Positions 25,452 to 34,834 of a DNA stretch of 64,000 nt are shown here, piece by piece; position 1 is the stretch's first letter, and each line of letters starts with the position of its first letter. This DNA comes from Methylovulum miyakonense HT12 (GTDB lineage: Bacteria; Pseudomonadota; Gammaproteobacteria; Methylococcales; Methylomonadaceae). Made by a program: the position numbers and the translations under genes. Location: assembly GCF_000384075.1 (NCBI RefSeq), contig NZ_KB913025.1, positions 4,151,901-4,215,900 of the forward strand, given 5' to 3'. The notes under the pieces were generated by a model that worked only from the letters and a program-made list of their open reading frames with translations, ran no database searches and was not told the origin of the DNA.

Positions 25452-26234
25452 GTGACAAGACTCAAATCAGGGATAAAAACGTTCGTATTCGACAGCCGTT
25501 TTAAGTTGCTCTGCTTGACTCTTTCGCTGGTGCTGCATACCTTTATTGTAATAGGCGTATTCGCTAAAAAGCGGAGCAAACCGCCGCAGCATGAAGAATT
25601 AGTGGTGCAGTTAGTTGGCATGGTCAACACCCGTCAAGTTGAACAAAAGCAGAGGGGCGAAACCAATCCTGACACTGCTCAGAAAGCCGCCGCGCCGCTG
25701 CCTCAGAAAGCAGCAAAAAAAGCGCCCGAAAAGGAGAAAAAACCCATCCGCAAGGTTCGGGTTAAGGAAAAGGCCAAGCCTGAGCCGAAACTGGAACCCA
25801 AACAAGAAGAAAAGCAGGCGTTGAAACAACCATCAGAGCGGCAGACGCTACAGCCTGCACAGCCCGTAAGCGGAATGGCAGTGCCTGCGGGTGCCGAGTC
25901 ACAGCAAATACAACAAACCATAAAGCCGCGCGAATCAGAAGCCAACCTGATCCGCAAGTATCTCGCCGTTCTTAAACGGGATATCCAGAACCATCTGGAC
26001 TACCCGGAGGAAGCCCGGGACACCGGCAACGTAGGTGCACCCACGATCCGTTTTACCATTACCGAGAACGGCAACATTCTGCTGGGTTCTTTGTCCATCA
26101 GTAAGAGTAGCGGCTCGATCCAGCTCGATCAACAGGCGCTACGGGCGGCACGGGACGCAGCACCGATGGCGAAACCGCCACGGCAGATGACGGTGACGAT
26201 TAAGGTAGTATTCACCCAAGATGGGGTTATTTAA
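25452..26234 (+). CDS. TonB-like energy transducer
   Basis: A 260-residue protein starting at GTG after AGGGA. It has one N-terminal transmembrane helix (LLCLTLSLVLHTFIVIGVFA, about 18-37), a long Pro/Lys/Glu-rich linker, and a TonB C-terminal domain (about 170-260: VLKRDIQNHLDYPEEARD, PTIRFTITENGNI, SGSIQLDQQALRAARDAAP). TonB proteins pass inner-membrane proton-motive energy to outer-membrane receptors. No exbB, exbD or receptor gene is nearby, so it may couple to the TpsB/TpsA pair or use ExbBD encoded elsewhere. Confidence 0.88.
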   Translation: MTRLKSGIKTFVFDSRFKLLCLTLSLVLHTFIVIGVFAKKRSKPPQHEELVVQLVGMVNTRQVEQKQRGETNPDTAQKAAAPLPQKAAKKAPEKEKKPIRKVRVKEKAKPEPKLEPKQEEKQALKQPSERQTLQPAQPVSGMAVPAGAESQQIQQTIKPRESEANLIRKYLAVLKRDIQNHLDYPEEARDTGNVGAPTIRFTITENGNILLGSLSISKSSGSIQLDQQALRAARDAAPMAKPPRQMTVTIKVVFTQDGVI

Positions 26235-26503
26235 CCGTTGCGGCCTGGCAATGCTGCATAAACTAGCGGGCGCGAATCCCGTCCAGGTAATCGCTAGCCA
26301 CGAGCCTGGTATCGAGCCTTGCAGGCATATCGGTAACGATGTGCTTGATGCGTAGGCACGAAAGGAAGCGTCAATCGAAACAAAGTTGTGCTAAAAGCGA
26401 AGTAAAGTTGTGCTAATGTTGATAGTTTGAAGAAATCGATTTCTGCTTCCCTGCGGATATTTACCGCCTTGCACCGGATTTACTCCCCCTTAATTTTTAT
26501 TCA

Positions 26504-27754
26504 TCATCCAGGCCTGGCCTGAAAAAACGGCGATGCCGGAAGAAAGTTAGAAGGTATCCCGATCCAGTGACGATCAAAACAAAACTGGCCCCCCGCCGTT
26601 TTTCGGTTGGCCAGGGATTCGCACTGCCAATAGGTGTGGCAGAGCGCCTCAGTGAAGGCTTGGAGCTCTTCGGGTTGTATAGTGGCTGTCCCTGCCTCGT
26701 TTCCGTACGCTTCCGGCGGCAAATTAAACAATCGCCACACCCATAGTCCCGTGTAGGGAGCCTCTGTCCGTTGAAACAATGACCCAGGCTTAGAGCGCCC
26801 TTCCCAAAGCATGCGCCAGAACAGGTAGGTGGTTTGCCGACGGTTAAGGGGCAATGGAACTGGCCGGGACTCCAGTTCCGGATGTCCATGCCGCCAATAG
26901 CCCAATTGTTGACGTTCAGTCCGGTTAAGTTGGCGCCATAACCCTCGACGAATGCTACGGTAGCAGCGGTGCATATCGGCTACCGCGGTGGCGCAGTGCG
27001 GCCGATAAAACCCGGGGGTGGCACGCAGCCACGCTTGGGGTTGTTTGTGCCGCAGAGGATGCGCGGGATAGTGGGCGGGAAAAGCCTTAAACCAGCTAGT
27101 TAAGCCATTTAAGTTACTGGCATCATGGCATTGTTTGAGGGATTGTTGTAAGGATCGGGTAAAATCGAGCAAGCCTAGAAATATTTTTTGTGCTTGGCGA
27201 TTGAGCCGGTCAACAGCCGCGATGTCCAGCATGGCCTTGAAACAACAGGGACAATGGCCGGGAAGTTTGAAGGTGTCGGCATTGAACCGATAAGCCACTG
27301 GCTGGTGACACTGCTGGCAACGTACAAGCAGCGGCAGGCGATGCCGGGGACAGACGGAAATAAAGGCCCATTGAAAAATCGGCAAATGAATGCCGAGGGC
27401 AAGACATTCGGGGCAAAACCTAAGGGTCGTGGACTGATAGTCCGCCATCGGATGCCCGGAAGAAAAACCAGTGGCGTTCTGTAAAGTGCAGCAAGCCCCT
27501 TGTAACGGCGGGCAGCGATGTTTGACCCGCCACCCCGGCAGATTGAGGTCGTAATCAAAGGGCCGGGGTGGCCTCTTCAGCACTGGAAGCCAAAGCAAAC
27601 TGTTTAATTCAGCGGCGGACAGTCCGTTGGCCAAGGCCAAATGGGTGAGGATCATCCAGGCGGAGACACCCGGTTGCAAGCTGTTGGCGGGATAGTAGCG
27701 CAGTTTCAATGCGCCCGTGTGGATCGGATCCAGCACCATGATCGGATGCCGCAT
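26504..27754 (-). CDS. tniQ: TniQ/TnsD-family target-selection protein
   Basis: A 416-residue TniQ. The zinc-finger region RFCPECLALGIHLPIFQWAFISVCPRHRLPLLVRCQQC (about residues 112-150) with C-x2-C...C-x2-H...C-x2-C spacing is diagnostic, and a further CPCC motif lies near 170. In Tn7-like elements TniQ/TnsD recruits TnsC to the target site. It is the last gene of the operon, 3 bp after tnsC. There is no CRISPR array or Cas gene nearby, so the target would be chosen by DNA or protein recognition. Confidence 0.88.
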   Translation of the reverse strand: MRHPIMVLDPIHTGALKLRYYPANSLQPGVSAWMILTHLALANGLSAAELNSLLWLPVLKRPPRPFDYDLNLPGWRVKHRCPPLQGACCTLQNATGFSSGHPMADYQSTTLRFCPECLALGIHLPIFQWAFISVCPRHRLPLLVRCQQCHQPVAYRFNADTFKLPGHCPCCFKAMLDIAAVDRLNRQAQKIFLGLLDFTRSLQQSLKQCHDASNLNGLTSWFKAFPAHYPAHPLRHKQPQAWLRATPGFYRPHCATAVADMHRCYRSIRRGLWRQLNRTERQQLGYWRHGHPELESRPVPLPLNRRQTTYLFWRMLWEGRSKPGSLFQRTEAPYTGLWVWRLFNLPPEAYGNEAGTATIQPEELQAFTEALCHTYWQCESLANRKTAGGQFCFDRHWIGIPSNFLPASPFFQARPG

Positions 27755-27757
27755 GGA

Positions 27758-28729
27758 TTAGCCCCCTTTGACGTTATTTTCAGCGGCACGCTGGGCTTTC
27801 AGATAGCCGCAACGTTTAACCGCGAAACGCCATAAATCGGGATTAGGCTTAAAATCTGCCGCATCCAAATGTGCTGTTTCTAACAGCGCACTCTCTACGG
27901 CGCGGCTGAAATACTCCATGGGAATTTCCAGTGGGCCTGGCAACGCCGCCTGATGGTGGAGTTCGGCAAACGCATTCCACACCAAGTGCGCAGACTCGGT
28001 GAGCCGAAGCCCCGCTTCATAGGCGTCCGGATAGAAAAAACGGGTAAACGTCCAACCTGATTTTTCCGGGTATTCGGTCTGGTCATAGCCGTTTAGGCAG
28101 GTGGCGGTCTCTTCGGCACTGCGAATGCCGTAAAACTTAAATTCTTCGATCATGAAACGGGCGACGATTTGTTCATCCCCGCGCAATTGAAAGGCGTTTT
28201 TCTGGTGCAACAACTGCGGCTGGCCCACCAGGAGGGTATGCAGGCGAATCCCAAGCAACGCCAGTTCGTCATGGATATCACGCAACCATTCGTATTCATT
28301 ATAACTATAGCGCTGCGCTTCATCACACAGCATGACCAAGCGGTTGCTGCGGTGCGCTAACGCGGCTTCCCGTAAGCGGGCAGTCAAACGTGCCCGTTTG
28401 ACACTGTTACGTCCTTGGTCTGGCTCCGGATAACCCGTGGCCCTTAACATGTGGGCAAAAAAACCGCCTTCCGAGTGGCCGACCTTGTGCTGGCTTTGGA
28501 TGTGGAAACTGGCAATCTCTGGGGCATCGCGTTTGAGCAGCAAACGCAGATAATCGATCGCATAGGTTTTTCCTAGCCTTGGGCGACCATAGATTAACGC
28601 ACCGGGTATCCGGTAGCGCAAACATTCTTGCAGTAAGGCATAACACCCGACGATCGCCGGGGTAGCAATGCGGTAGGTCTGCTGGCTGATGGGATGAATG
28701 TCGAGATCGCAAGGCCGTTTAGAAGACAT
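27758..28729 (-). CDS. tnsC: TnsC/TniB-like AAA+ ATPase
   Basis: A 323-residue AAA+ protein. Walker A is GRPRLGKT (about residue 46), Walker B is RLVMLCDEAQ (about 127), and sensor-type VGQPQL follows at about 165. It regulates the TnsA/TnsB transposase and links it to TniQ. I chose the start at 28729, which gives the family N-terminus MSSKRPCDLDIHP and an 11 bp overlap with the preceding frame; a longer frame upstream to 28927 lies over tnsB sequence. Confidence 0.88.
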   Translation of the reverse strand: MSSKRPCDLDIHPISQQTYRIATPAIVGCYALLQECLRYRIPGALIYGRPRLGKTYAIDYLRLLLKRDAPEIASFHIQSQHKVGHSEGGFFAHMLRATGYPEPDQGRNSVKRARLTARLREAALAHRSNRLVMLCDEAQRYSYNEYEWLRDIHDELALLGIRLHTLLVGQPQLLHQKNAFQLRGDEQIVARFMIEEFKFYGIRSAEETATCLNGYDQTEYPEKSGWTFTRFFYPDAYEAGLRLTESAHLVWNAFAELHHQAALPGPLEIPMEYFSRAVESALLETAHLDAADFKPNPDLWRFAVKRCGYLKAQRAAENNVKGG

Positions 28730-29171
28730 GGCCACTGCCGATGGGAAGCTTTTTTGGCTTGACCGGTCCGTCGACCAAATGAGGATTGTCCGAAACTGTG
28801 GGCCGTTCCGGGACGGCGTCGGCTGTGTCACGAATGCGTTGCGCATCGGCCAATTTATTGGCCGCGTGCCGGTTCTTAGGCGCGGATTTTTGTTGCATGG
28901 CAATATACGCGCTAATCGGGTCTTCACCTTGCCTGAGTTTCAACCGCCCTGCCCGGCGCTGGCGGCAGATGTCCCGACGTAAGGTTTCGCTGTGGCGGAT
29001 CTCCCGCGAGGGATGGGCCGCGTAGAGCGTCCCCAGTTCATTGCCGTCCGGGTAAAAGGCCTGCAAGGTGCGTAAATCGTCCGGATGGTAATATAGTTGG
29101 ATCGGCTGATTGATCAGGTTGGGCAGATGGGCTAACCGTTCGTTGCTGTAACGCACACCGAGAAAGTGCAC
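28719..29171 (-). CDS. tnsB: C-terminal beta-barrel part of TnsB, separate frame
   Basis: A 150-residue frame that starts GTG at 29171 and reads HFLGVRYSNERLAHL...QPIQLYYHPDDLRTLQAFYPDGNELGTL, which is the Mu-type transposase C-terminal barrel normally fused to TnsB. A charged tail follows. It overlaps the stop of the catalytic frame by one base (TAGTG). A -1 shift at that point would restore an alignment RPVVHFLGVRY like the continuous family sequence. It could be translated by coupling, by frameshifting, or be the product of a one-base mutation. Confidence 0.75.
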   Translation of the reverse strand: MHFLGVRYSNERLAHLPNLINQPIQLYYHPDDLRTLQAFYPDGNELGTLYAAHPSREIRHSETLRRDICRQRRAGRLKLRQGEDPISAYIAMQQKSAPKNRHAANKLADAQRIRDTADAVPERPTVSDNPHLVDGPVKPKKLPIGSGHVF

Positions 29172-30628
29172 TACGGCCGCACTCCCCTGCCCACGCTCCC
29201 GCGTACGATGGCTTGCCTTGGCATTTGCATGAGACAGAGGTTACGCCGGCGGGGCTCCGCCAACCAACGTAAGGGTGAGTGTTTTTCCCGTAAATAATAC
29301 GCTAACGTTTCCAAGGGGGTGCGGCCGTTCAAGCTCCCATGGGGACTGCCGTTGTAATGTGCCACCATGATTTCCAGCAGATCTTCCAATTCGGCCAGCG
29401 TCATCGGCACGCCTTCGCCAGGCTTTGGATGACGCAACGATTTTAGTTTCGCTTTCATCCCTCCCGGTAGGCGATGGGAAAAATGGGTCGTTAAGGTGCC
29501 AAAAAATCGTTCAATAAACGGCCGCTCATTGGGTTGATAAGGCGGGCCACTGTGCGCCATGCAGCCTAAGAAATCACATAGCACCCGTAAGGTGTCATCA
29601 GCCCAATGGGCTTTCGCCCGGTCAAAACGAAGACAATCCCAAGTGGCGTAGGCGAGTTCCGGAAAGCATTGGTTCGGGAATCCGCCCTGGGCCGGTAAGG
29701 CCAATCCGGGCAATGTGAAGGTATGTGTCGGGTGCGGGATGAGCGCTTTTTCCAGCGTGCGGATTACATCGTACGCCCGGTATTCCCGCTCCAATACCAA
29801 ATGGTAGGACAAGACGGCACGGCTCACCACGTCGATCACCGCCAGCAGCCAAACCCGTTCTAATGGCACGATGCGCTCACCGGCTATGGGATCCGGGATA
29901 CCCAGTTGCAGCGGTATGTCGAGCAAATGGCCATCGAATTCGACGGCTTCCAGCGGCCGCACCGCGGCCATGGCGGCCAGATGTGGATCCATTGATGCCG
30001 GGCCTTTAATATGGGTGGCCCCGGCATAATGCGCCGCCCGCTCAAAGTTTTCATGTAAACAGCGTTTGACGAAAGCCGATAACGAACGGATGCCTTGTTC
30101 TTGGGTGCACAGTGGATAGTCCCTAGGCCGAAGCCCCAATTCCCGACATTGCTGGACAAAACGCCGATGTAAACCTTCAATGCCTAGCAGACGAAGTTTT
30201 GGCGGTTCTCCAGTGACCCGCACCTTTCGTGCATGCAGCTCACGTCGGATCATCACTTCCAAATCAGGATAAGCTTTCAGCAGCTGTGAAAATAAACCGG
30301 CGTTGCCGGTCGTGTCAGATGTTGGATCCGGTGTTTGTCGGCGTTGATACGTTTTTACCCTGACATGGGGTATTAAGGCCCTAAACCCGAATAGGCGGCC
30401 ATCACCATGAACTTCAAGACAACGTTTTAAAAGCGTGGCCAGTTGATTTTGTGCCACGCCGGTTTGTTTCGCAATATCCACCGTTGTAAGACCGGCAATA
30501 TAGCGCTGTATTGCATTTTCTCTCCGGTCAAAGATGTCACGTTGCACAGACGACAACTGGCGTCGGTCAACGCTTGGCCAACCCGTCAAATCGATGGACT
30601 GTCGATCTATCCGGTTACGTTTGCCCAT
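29171..30628 (-). CDS. tnsB: TnsB-like DDE transposase, catalytic part
   Basis: A 485-residue DDE/integrase-core transposase. Helix-turn-helix segments are at the N-terminus (IQRYIAGLTTVDIAKQTG, about 40-58). The catalytic core has AVEFDGHLLDI (first Asp, about 235), CLRFDRAKAHWAD (second Asp, about 335) and NERPFIERFFGTLTTHF (Glu, about 372). The protein ends at VRGSVGRGVRP, where uninterrupted homologues continue into a beta-barrel domain. It cuts and joins the 3-prime transposon ends. It overlaps tnsA by 14 bp. Confidence 0.88.
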   Translation of the reverse strand: MGKRNRIDRQSIDLTGWPSVDRRQLSSVQRDIFDRRENAIQRYIAGLTTVDIAKQTGVAQNQLATLLKRCLEVHGDGRLFGFRALIPHVRVKTYQRRQTPDPTSDTTGNAGLFSQLLKAYPDLEVMIRRELHARKVRVTGEPPKLRLLGIEGLHRRFVQQCRELGLRPRDYPLCTQEQGIRSLSAFVKRCLHENFERAAHYAGATHIKGPASMDPHLAAMAAVRPLEAVEFDGHLLDIPLQLGIPDPIAGERIVPLERVWLLAVIDVVSRAVLSYHLVLEREYRAYDVIRTLEKALIPHPTHTFTLPGLALPAQGGFPNQCFPELAYATWDCLRFDRAKAHWADDTLRVLCDFLGCMAHSGPPYQPNERPFIERFFGTLTTHFSHRLPGGMKAKLKSLRHPKPGEGVPMTLAELEDLLEIMVAHYNGSPHGSLNGRTPLETLAYYLREKHSPLRWLAEPRRRNLCLMQMPRQAIVRGSVGRGVRP

Positions 30629-31235
30629 GTCCGGATTCGAAATGGGTTAAGGCATCCAAGGGACGTTTGTCCAAATCTTCGGACACTAGGTGTCCCTGAT
30701 GCAGCAATTTAAAGAGCGCCGCACGAATTAGCACGGTATCCCGGCCACGGAAATGATGTTCCACACTCCCTAGCGTTTGAGGTTTATGCAGCAAATCCAT
30801 CACCGGATCAGTCCACTCTTGGGTGATCAACGTACGGTTCGCAATGAGATAGGGCAAGATCAGTCGCCAATTTTGAATACGCTGTCCGCAAGCGGTCAAA
30901 TCTGTAATGGCAACGGTACGGATCTCTTCAATAGGTGCATCTTTCGTCTTGTCAGCGTCTGAGGGGGGTTCCTGTGCGGTTTGAATCAGCAAACCGTATG
31001 CCCCCGTATGGGTTTTGACCCAAAAATCCACCAACCGTTGGGAAATTTTGGGTTGTAACCGGCAAGGACGTTCACAAAACCGCGTGACTTCCCGGTCAGC
31101 TTCCAGGAGCACCCATTGGTCCACATTCCATCGGTCAAAGAACACCACCCGGCGGTTGAGCTTAGGACTGAAGCTTTCAAACCGGTGCCCGCCAGGGCCG
31201 ACTTTAGGATAAATAGGTTGTTCAAAGCCGCTCAT
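30615..31235 (-). CDS. tnsA: TnsA-like endonuclease
   Basis: A 206-residue TnsA-type nuclease that would cut the 5-prime ends and allow cut-and-paste transposition. The N-terminal nuclease domain shows HRFESFSPKLNRRVVFFDRWN, WVLLEADREVTRFCERP (glutamate and aspartate) and RLVDFWVKTHTG (second acidic position). The usual ExK/QxK lysine is not clear in GLLIQTAQ, so catalytic competence is uncertain. The C-terminal helical region has repeated winged-helix-like residues (RAALFKLLHQGHLVSEDL). It is the first gene of the transposition operon. Confidence 0.82.
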   Translation of the reverse strand: MSGFEQPIYPKVGPGGHRFESFSPKLNRRVVFFDRWNVDQWVLLEADREVTRFCERPCRLQPKISQRLVDFWVKTHTGAYGLLIQTAQEPPSDADKTKDAPIEEIRTVAITDLTACGQRIQNWRLILPYLIANRTLITQEWTDPVMDLLHKPQTLGSVEHHFRGRDTVLIRAALFKLLHQGHLVSEDLDKRPLDALTHFESGHGQT

Positions 31236-31508
31236 AAAACCGGGTTCACCTCCCCATTCTCAATGGAGACTTTCCAAAACTCGCCCCGTTAGCTTTGAAA
31301 AAATTATTTCATGATTTAGTAATTAAAACAATAGGTTTAGTTCATTATCACATTAGCACGACTTTATTTCCCTTTACAATATTAGCATGACTTTATTTCG
31401 TTTTGAGTTCTAATAAAAGTGTGCTAATTTTAGCGATGGAATTTTTAACATATTGAATACAATGAAATATATTTTCATCGGGTTAGCACAACTTTGTTTC
31501 GATTGACG
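31236..31508. repeat. Right end of the Tn7-like element with repeated TnsB-type motifs
   Basis: AT-rich noncoding DNA upstream of tnsA. It contains ATTAGCACGACTTTATTT (31352-31369) and ATTAGCATGACTTTATTT (31381-31398) plus the terminal repeat at 31483-31508; a partial inverse GTGTGCTAATTT sits at 31419-31430. The promoter of the transposition operon probably lies here. Confidence 0.75.
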
Positions 31509-33397
31509 AGCAGCGCATCAACGATTTCAAGGATGAACTGGCCACTCTTCAGCAACAGGGTATTGGTTACTATGACCTGCTCGAAAAACGCTCCCTCAAA
31601 CTCCAAGGCCGCGTTGCCGATATTGTGCGGCAAGCGATTTTTGATCCGAATTGCGGCAAGCCCTTGTTACTGGAAGCCATCGTGTATTACCAGAACAAGT
31701 CTGGAAATATCGACAAGCAGGCGCCGATTGCTTTTTTAACGCTTGAGCAGCGAAGCTTGATAGTCGCTCAAGACGGCAAGTTTCGGGTGTCCCTCTATAA
31801 GGCGCTACTCTATCTTGCGGTTGCAGATGCTATCAAATCCGGCGTACTCAACCTGCTGCATTCAGAAAAATACCGTTCCCTGGATGATTATATGATCCCG
31901 AAACCCGATTGGGATGAAAACCGGGATGAATACTTGCAAAGGGCGGAATTAAGCCACTATTCTGATTGCCAGGCAACATTGAAAGCGTTGTCCCAGGCCG
32001 TTGATTGCCGTTACGGGGAAACCAATAACCGCTTCATAGCTGGCGACAATCCCTACCTGACGTTTCGCAGCGACGGCACGTTCCATGTTTCAACACCCAA
32101 GCTTGAGGAAGTGGATAGCTTGCCATTGGCCGGGATATTTCCGGAGCGGAAATACATCCCCCTGCTTGAAGCGCTGGCGACGGTTGATAACGCGGCCGGT
32201 TTCCTGGATGAATTTGAACATTGGCAGATGAAGAGCCGGCACACAAAACCGGCCAAGAAGGTTTTCTTCGCGGGGATCATGGCCTATGGCTGCGATATTG
32301 GCCACCGTAAACTGGCGCAAATTTCCAGGCAGATCAATGAAAACGAATTGGACAACACGCTGAATTGGTATTTTTCGTTGGCTAACGTCCAAAGCGCGAA
32401 TGACCGCATTTTACAATTCATGGATAAGATGGAGATACCGGACATTTACCGGAACCAAGCCGGCCAGTTGCACACATCCAGTGATGGGCAAAAAGTCGGG
32501 GTGTCTGTTGATTCACTCAACGCCAACTATTCCTTCAAATATTTGGGGAAAGACAAAGGCGCAAGCGTAATCAGTTTCATCGATATGCGCCAGATGATGT
32601 GGCATTCCACGGTCATCAGTTCCGCCGAGCGTGAAGCGGCCTATGTCATTGATGGCCTGATGCACAACGATGTTATAAAAAGCGATATTCATTCAACGGA
32701 CACGCACGGTTATTCGGAAGTGGTATTTGCCGCCACTTATTTCCTGAATTTCACGTTTGCACCTCGCATCAAAGGGCTGGGCCGCCAGAAGCTGTATGCG
32801 TTCAGGAACGGAAAAACGAAAACCACGGGGCAAGACACCCAAGGCTTTCAACCTGACCGGTATATCAATGAGGAAATTGCTGGCACCCAGTGGGACGACA
32901 TGTTGCGGTTTATTGCGACCATCAAACTGAAAAAGACGACGGCATCGCAGCTTTTTAGGCGGTTGAATTCCTACTCCAAGCAACATCCGCTTTATAAGGC
33001 ATTGAAAGAATTTGGGAAGATTCCCAAGACGCTGTTTATCCTGAAGTATGCAGACGACCTTGAATTCAGGCAAGCGATTGAGAAGCAGCTCAACAAAGTG
33101 GAGGGGTCGAATAAATTGTCCAAGGCGATTTCACTGGGCAACGACCACGCGTTCAGCCAAGGCGAAAAAGAAGACCAGGACATTGCGGAAGGCTGCCGCC
33201 GGCTCATCAAAAACACCCTGATTTGTTGGAACTACCTTTATCTTGCCAAAGAACTGGGCAAGGACAATAACGAAGAGCGGAAGAATGAACTCACGGAAGC
33301 CATCCGCAATGATTCCGTCATGCGGTGGAGCCATTTTAACTTGCAGGGGGAATATGATTTCTCGGATGAAAAAATGGTCGATTCCGTCGGGTTGTAG
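31508..33397 (+). pseudogene. tnpA: Tn3-family transposase, truncated at its N-terminus
   Basis: About 629 residues remain of a protein that is usually near 1000. The open frame begins exactly at the end of the Tn7-like element (EQRINDFKDELATL) and runs to a normal stop. The DDE_Tnp_Tn3 domain is present: GVSVDSLNANYSFKYLGK, HSTDTHGYSEVVFAATYFL, FAPRIKGLGRQKLY and EEIAGTQWDDMLRFIATIK. The missing N-terminal third suggests that the Tn7-like insertion, or a deletion next to it, removed the start. No second half is found at the left flank of that element. Confidence 0.88.
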
Positions 33398-33507
33398 GCT
33401 CTCAAAAAAACATTCCTAAAATCAGCTAAAATTTGAGAAGTTGAAAATCGTCTGTAGACCTTTATGAACAATAAGTTAGCAAAAATCCCGTGAAACTTTA
33501 GAGCCTT

Positions 33508-33999
33508 TTGTTTATTAGCACCCAACGTAATGGGGTGAGTAATCTGTTCCTATTTTTTGAACCGTTAGAGGGGAAACGGCATGTGGTGGTAACGGATCAA
33601 CGGACGGCGGTGGATTGGGCGCATCAAATCCGCAACCTGGCTGATGTCGAGTACCCTCGTGCTGAGCGCATCACACTGGTTATGGATAATTTGAACACCC
33701 ACACGGGAGCATCGCTGTATAAGGCGTTCGCCCCTGAGGAAGCGCGAAGAATTCTGGATAAATTGGAAATCCACTACACGCCCAAACATGGCAGTTGGTT
33801 AAATATGGCGGAAATAGAATTGAGCATCTTGTCTCGCCAATGTCTGGATCGGTGCATTCCGGATCAAGAAACATTAAGGATGGAAATCGCAGCTTGGCAA
33901 GAACAAAGAAATGCTATTGCTCAGCCTATGGAATGGCGATTTACCAGTGAAGATGCCCGGGTAAAATTGAAAAAACTTTACCCGACAATAAAAAAATGA
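33508..33999 (+). pseudogene. IS630-family transposase, C-terminal fragment
   Basis: The 163-residue frame holds the second half of an IS630 DDE domain: HVVVTDQRTAVDWAH, LVMDNLNTHTGASL (second catalytic Asp) and HYTPKHGSWLNMAEIELSIL (Glu). The N-terminal helix-turn-helix and the first Asp are absent. It is not the same subfamily as the complete IS630 element at 37264-38357. Probably inactive. Confidence 0.8.
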
Positions 34000-34009
34000 C
34001 TGAGTACTA

Positions 34010-34832
34010 GGTTCTGTTGACGTTTGTCGAATAGGTTAAGATTATCCGATTTGGATGGCATGAACCGAATAGAGCTGAGTGATGACGAGTGGGGCCGCTT
34101 ATTGGCGTTCTTAAAACAATTGCCGTGCATCCATGTCGGCTGTCCCGAGCAATGCAAGCGGTTCGTTGGGGCTTGCCTGTGGATATTACGTTCGGGGGCG
34201 CAGTGGCGGGTTTTGCCGCCAACGTACGGCAAATGGAACACCATCTTCAAACGTTTCTCGCGCTGGTGCGCGAATGGGGCTTGGGAGAAACTCCTCGGAT
34301 ATTTTTCCGAAGCCGCTGATTTACAGGATGTTTCCATGGATGGGTCGGTAATCAGGGCACATGCCTGTGCGGCGGGGGCGGCAAACAGCTCCGCCAAGGA
34401 AGAGGCGTTGGGGGCGTTCCAAAGGTGGCTTTGGCTGCAAGATCCATGCGGTCTGTGATGCCTTGGGGCTACCGGTCAGATTCATCCTGACGGGCAGCCA
34501 AGGGGCGGAGTGCAGGCAGGCTATCCCCTTGTTGGAAAACCTCAGTGCCCGCGCCGTTTTGGCGGACAAGGCCTACGACACCAATGCCTTACGGGAGTGG
34601 TTGGAAATACGGGGGATAAAAGCCGTCATCCCGCCCAAATCGAACAGGAAAGAAGAAATTGACTGCGATTATTGCCATTATAAGGAGCGGCACGTCATCG
34701 AATGTATGTTCGGCAAGCTCAAGCACTACCGCAGGATTGCCACCAGATATGAGAAAAAAGCCATTAATTACAGGGGGATGTTGTCATTTGCCTCCGTGCT
34801 CTTATGGCTACGATGAAACGTCAACAGAACCT
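34010..34832 (+). mobile_element. IS5-family element
   Basis: The inverted ends GGTTCTGTTGACGTTT (34010-34025) and AAACGTCAACAGAACC (34817-34832) enclose an IS5-type transposase in two frames. The flanking bases CTA and TAG suggest a CTAG-like target. The element lies inside the remains of an IS6-type gene, whose 3-prime end follows at 34835. Confidence 0.85.
34060..34816 (+). pseudogene. IS5-family transposase split by a frame change
   Basis: The first frame (from 34060) has ELSDDEWGRLLAFLKQLP, WILRSGAQWRVLPPTYGKWNTIFKRFSRW and SMDGSVIRAHACAAGAANSSAKEEALG. The second frame continues GRSKGGFGCKIHAVCDALGLPVRF...DKAYDTNALREWL...YKERHVIECMFGKLKHYRRIATRYEK. The frames meet at a run of five G (about 34409-34413), and removing one G would fuse them. 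Some IS5 elements use frameshifting, but this needs +1, so a mutation or homopolymer error is as likely. Confidence 0.82.
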
Positions 34833-34834
34833 AG

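Larger units (their letters stand above)
26369..31508 (-). mobile_element. Compact Tn7-like transposon with 26 bp inverted ends
   Basis: The element carries tniQ, tnsC, a split tnsB and tnsA on one strand, and ends in perfect 26 bp inverted repeats at 26369-26394 and 31483-31508 (outer part CGTCAATCGAAACAAAG). Extra copies of the inner motif (GAAGTAAAGTTGTGCTAA and inverse ATTAGCAnGACTTTATTT) lie at 26397-26416, 31352-31370 and 31381-31399, as expected for multiple TnsB sites. The flanking five bases (GGAAG and AGCAG) do not match, so no clear target duplication remains. No cargo genes are present. The right end abuts a truncated Tn3-family transposase gene, but the left flank is unrelated. 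Confidence 0.85.

Noticed and set aside
26369-31508. CRISPR-associated transposon
   Set aside because: No Cas protein, repeat array or crRNA-like sequence is present in or near the Tn7-like element.
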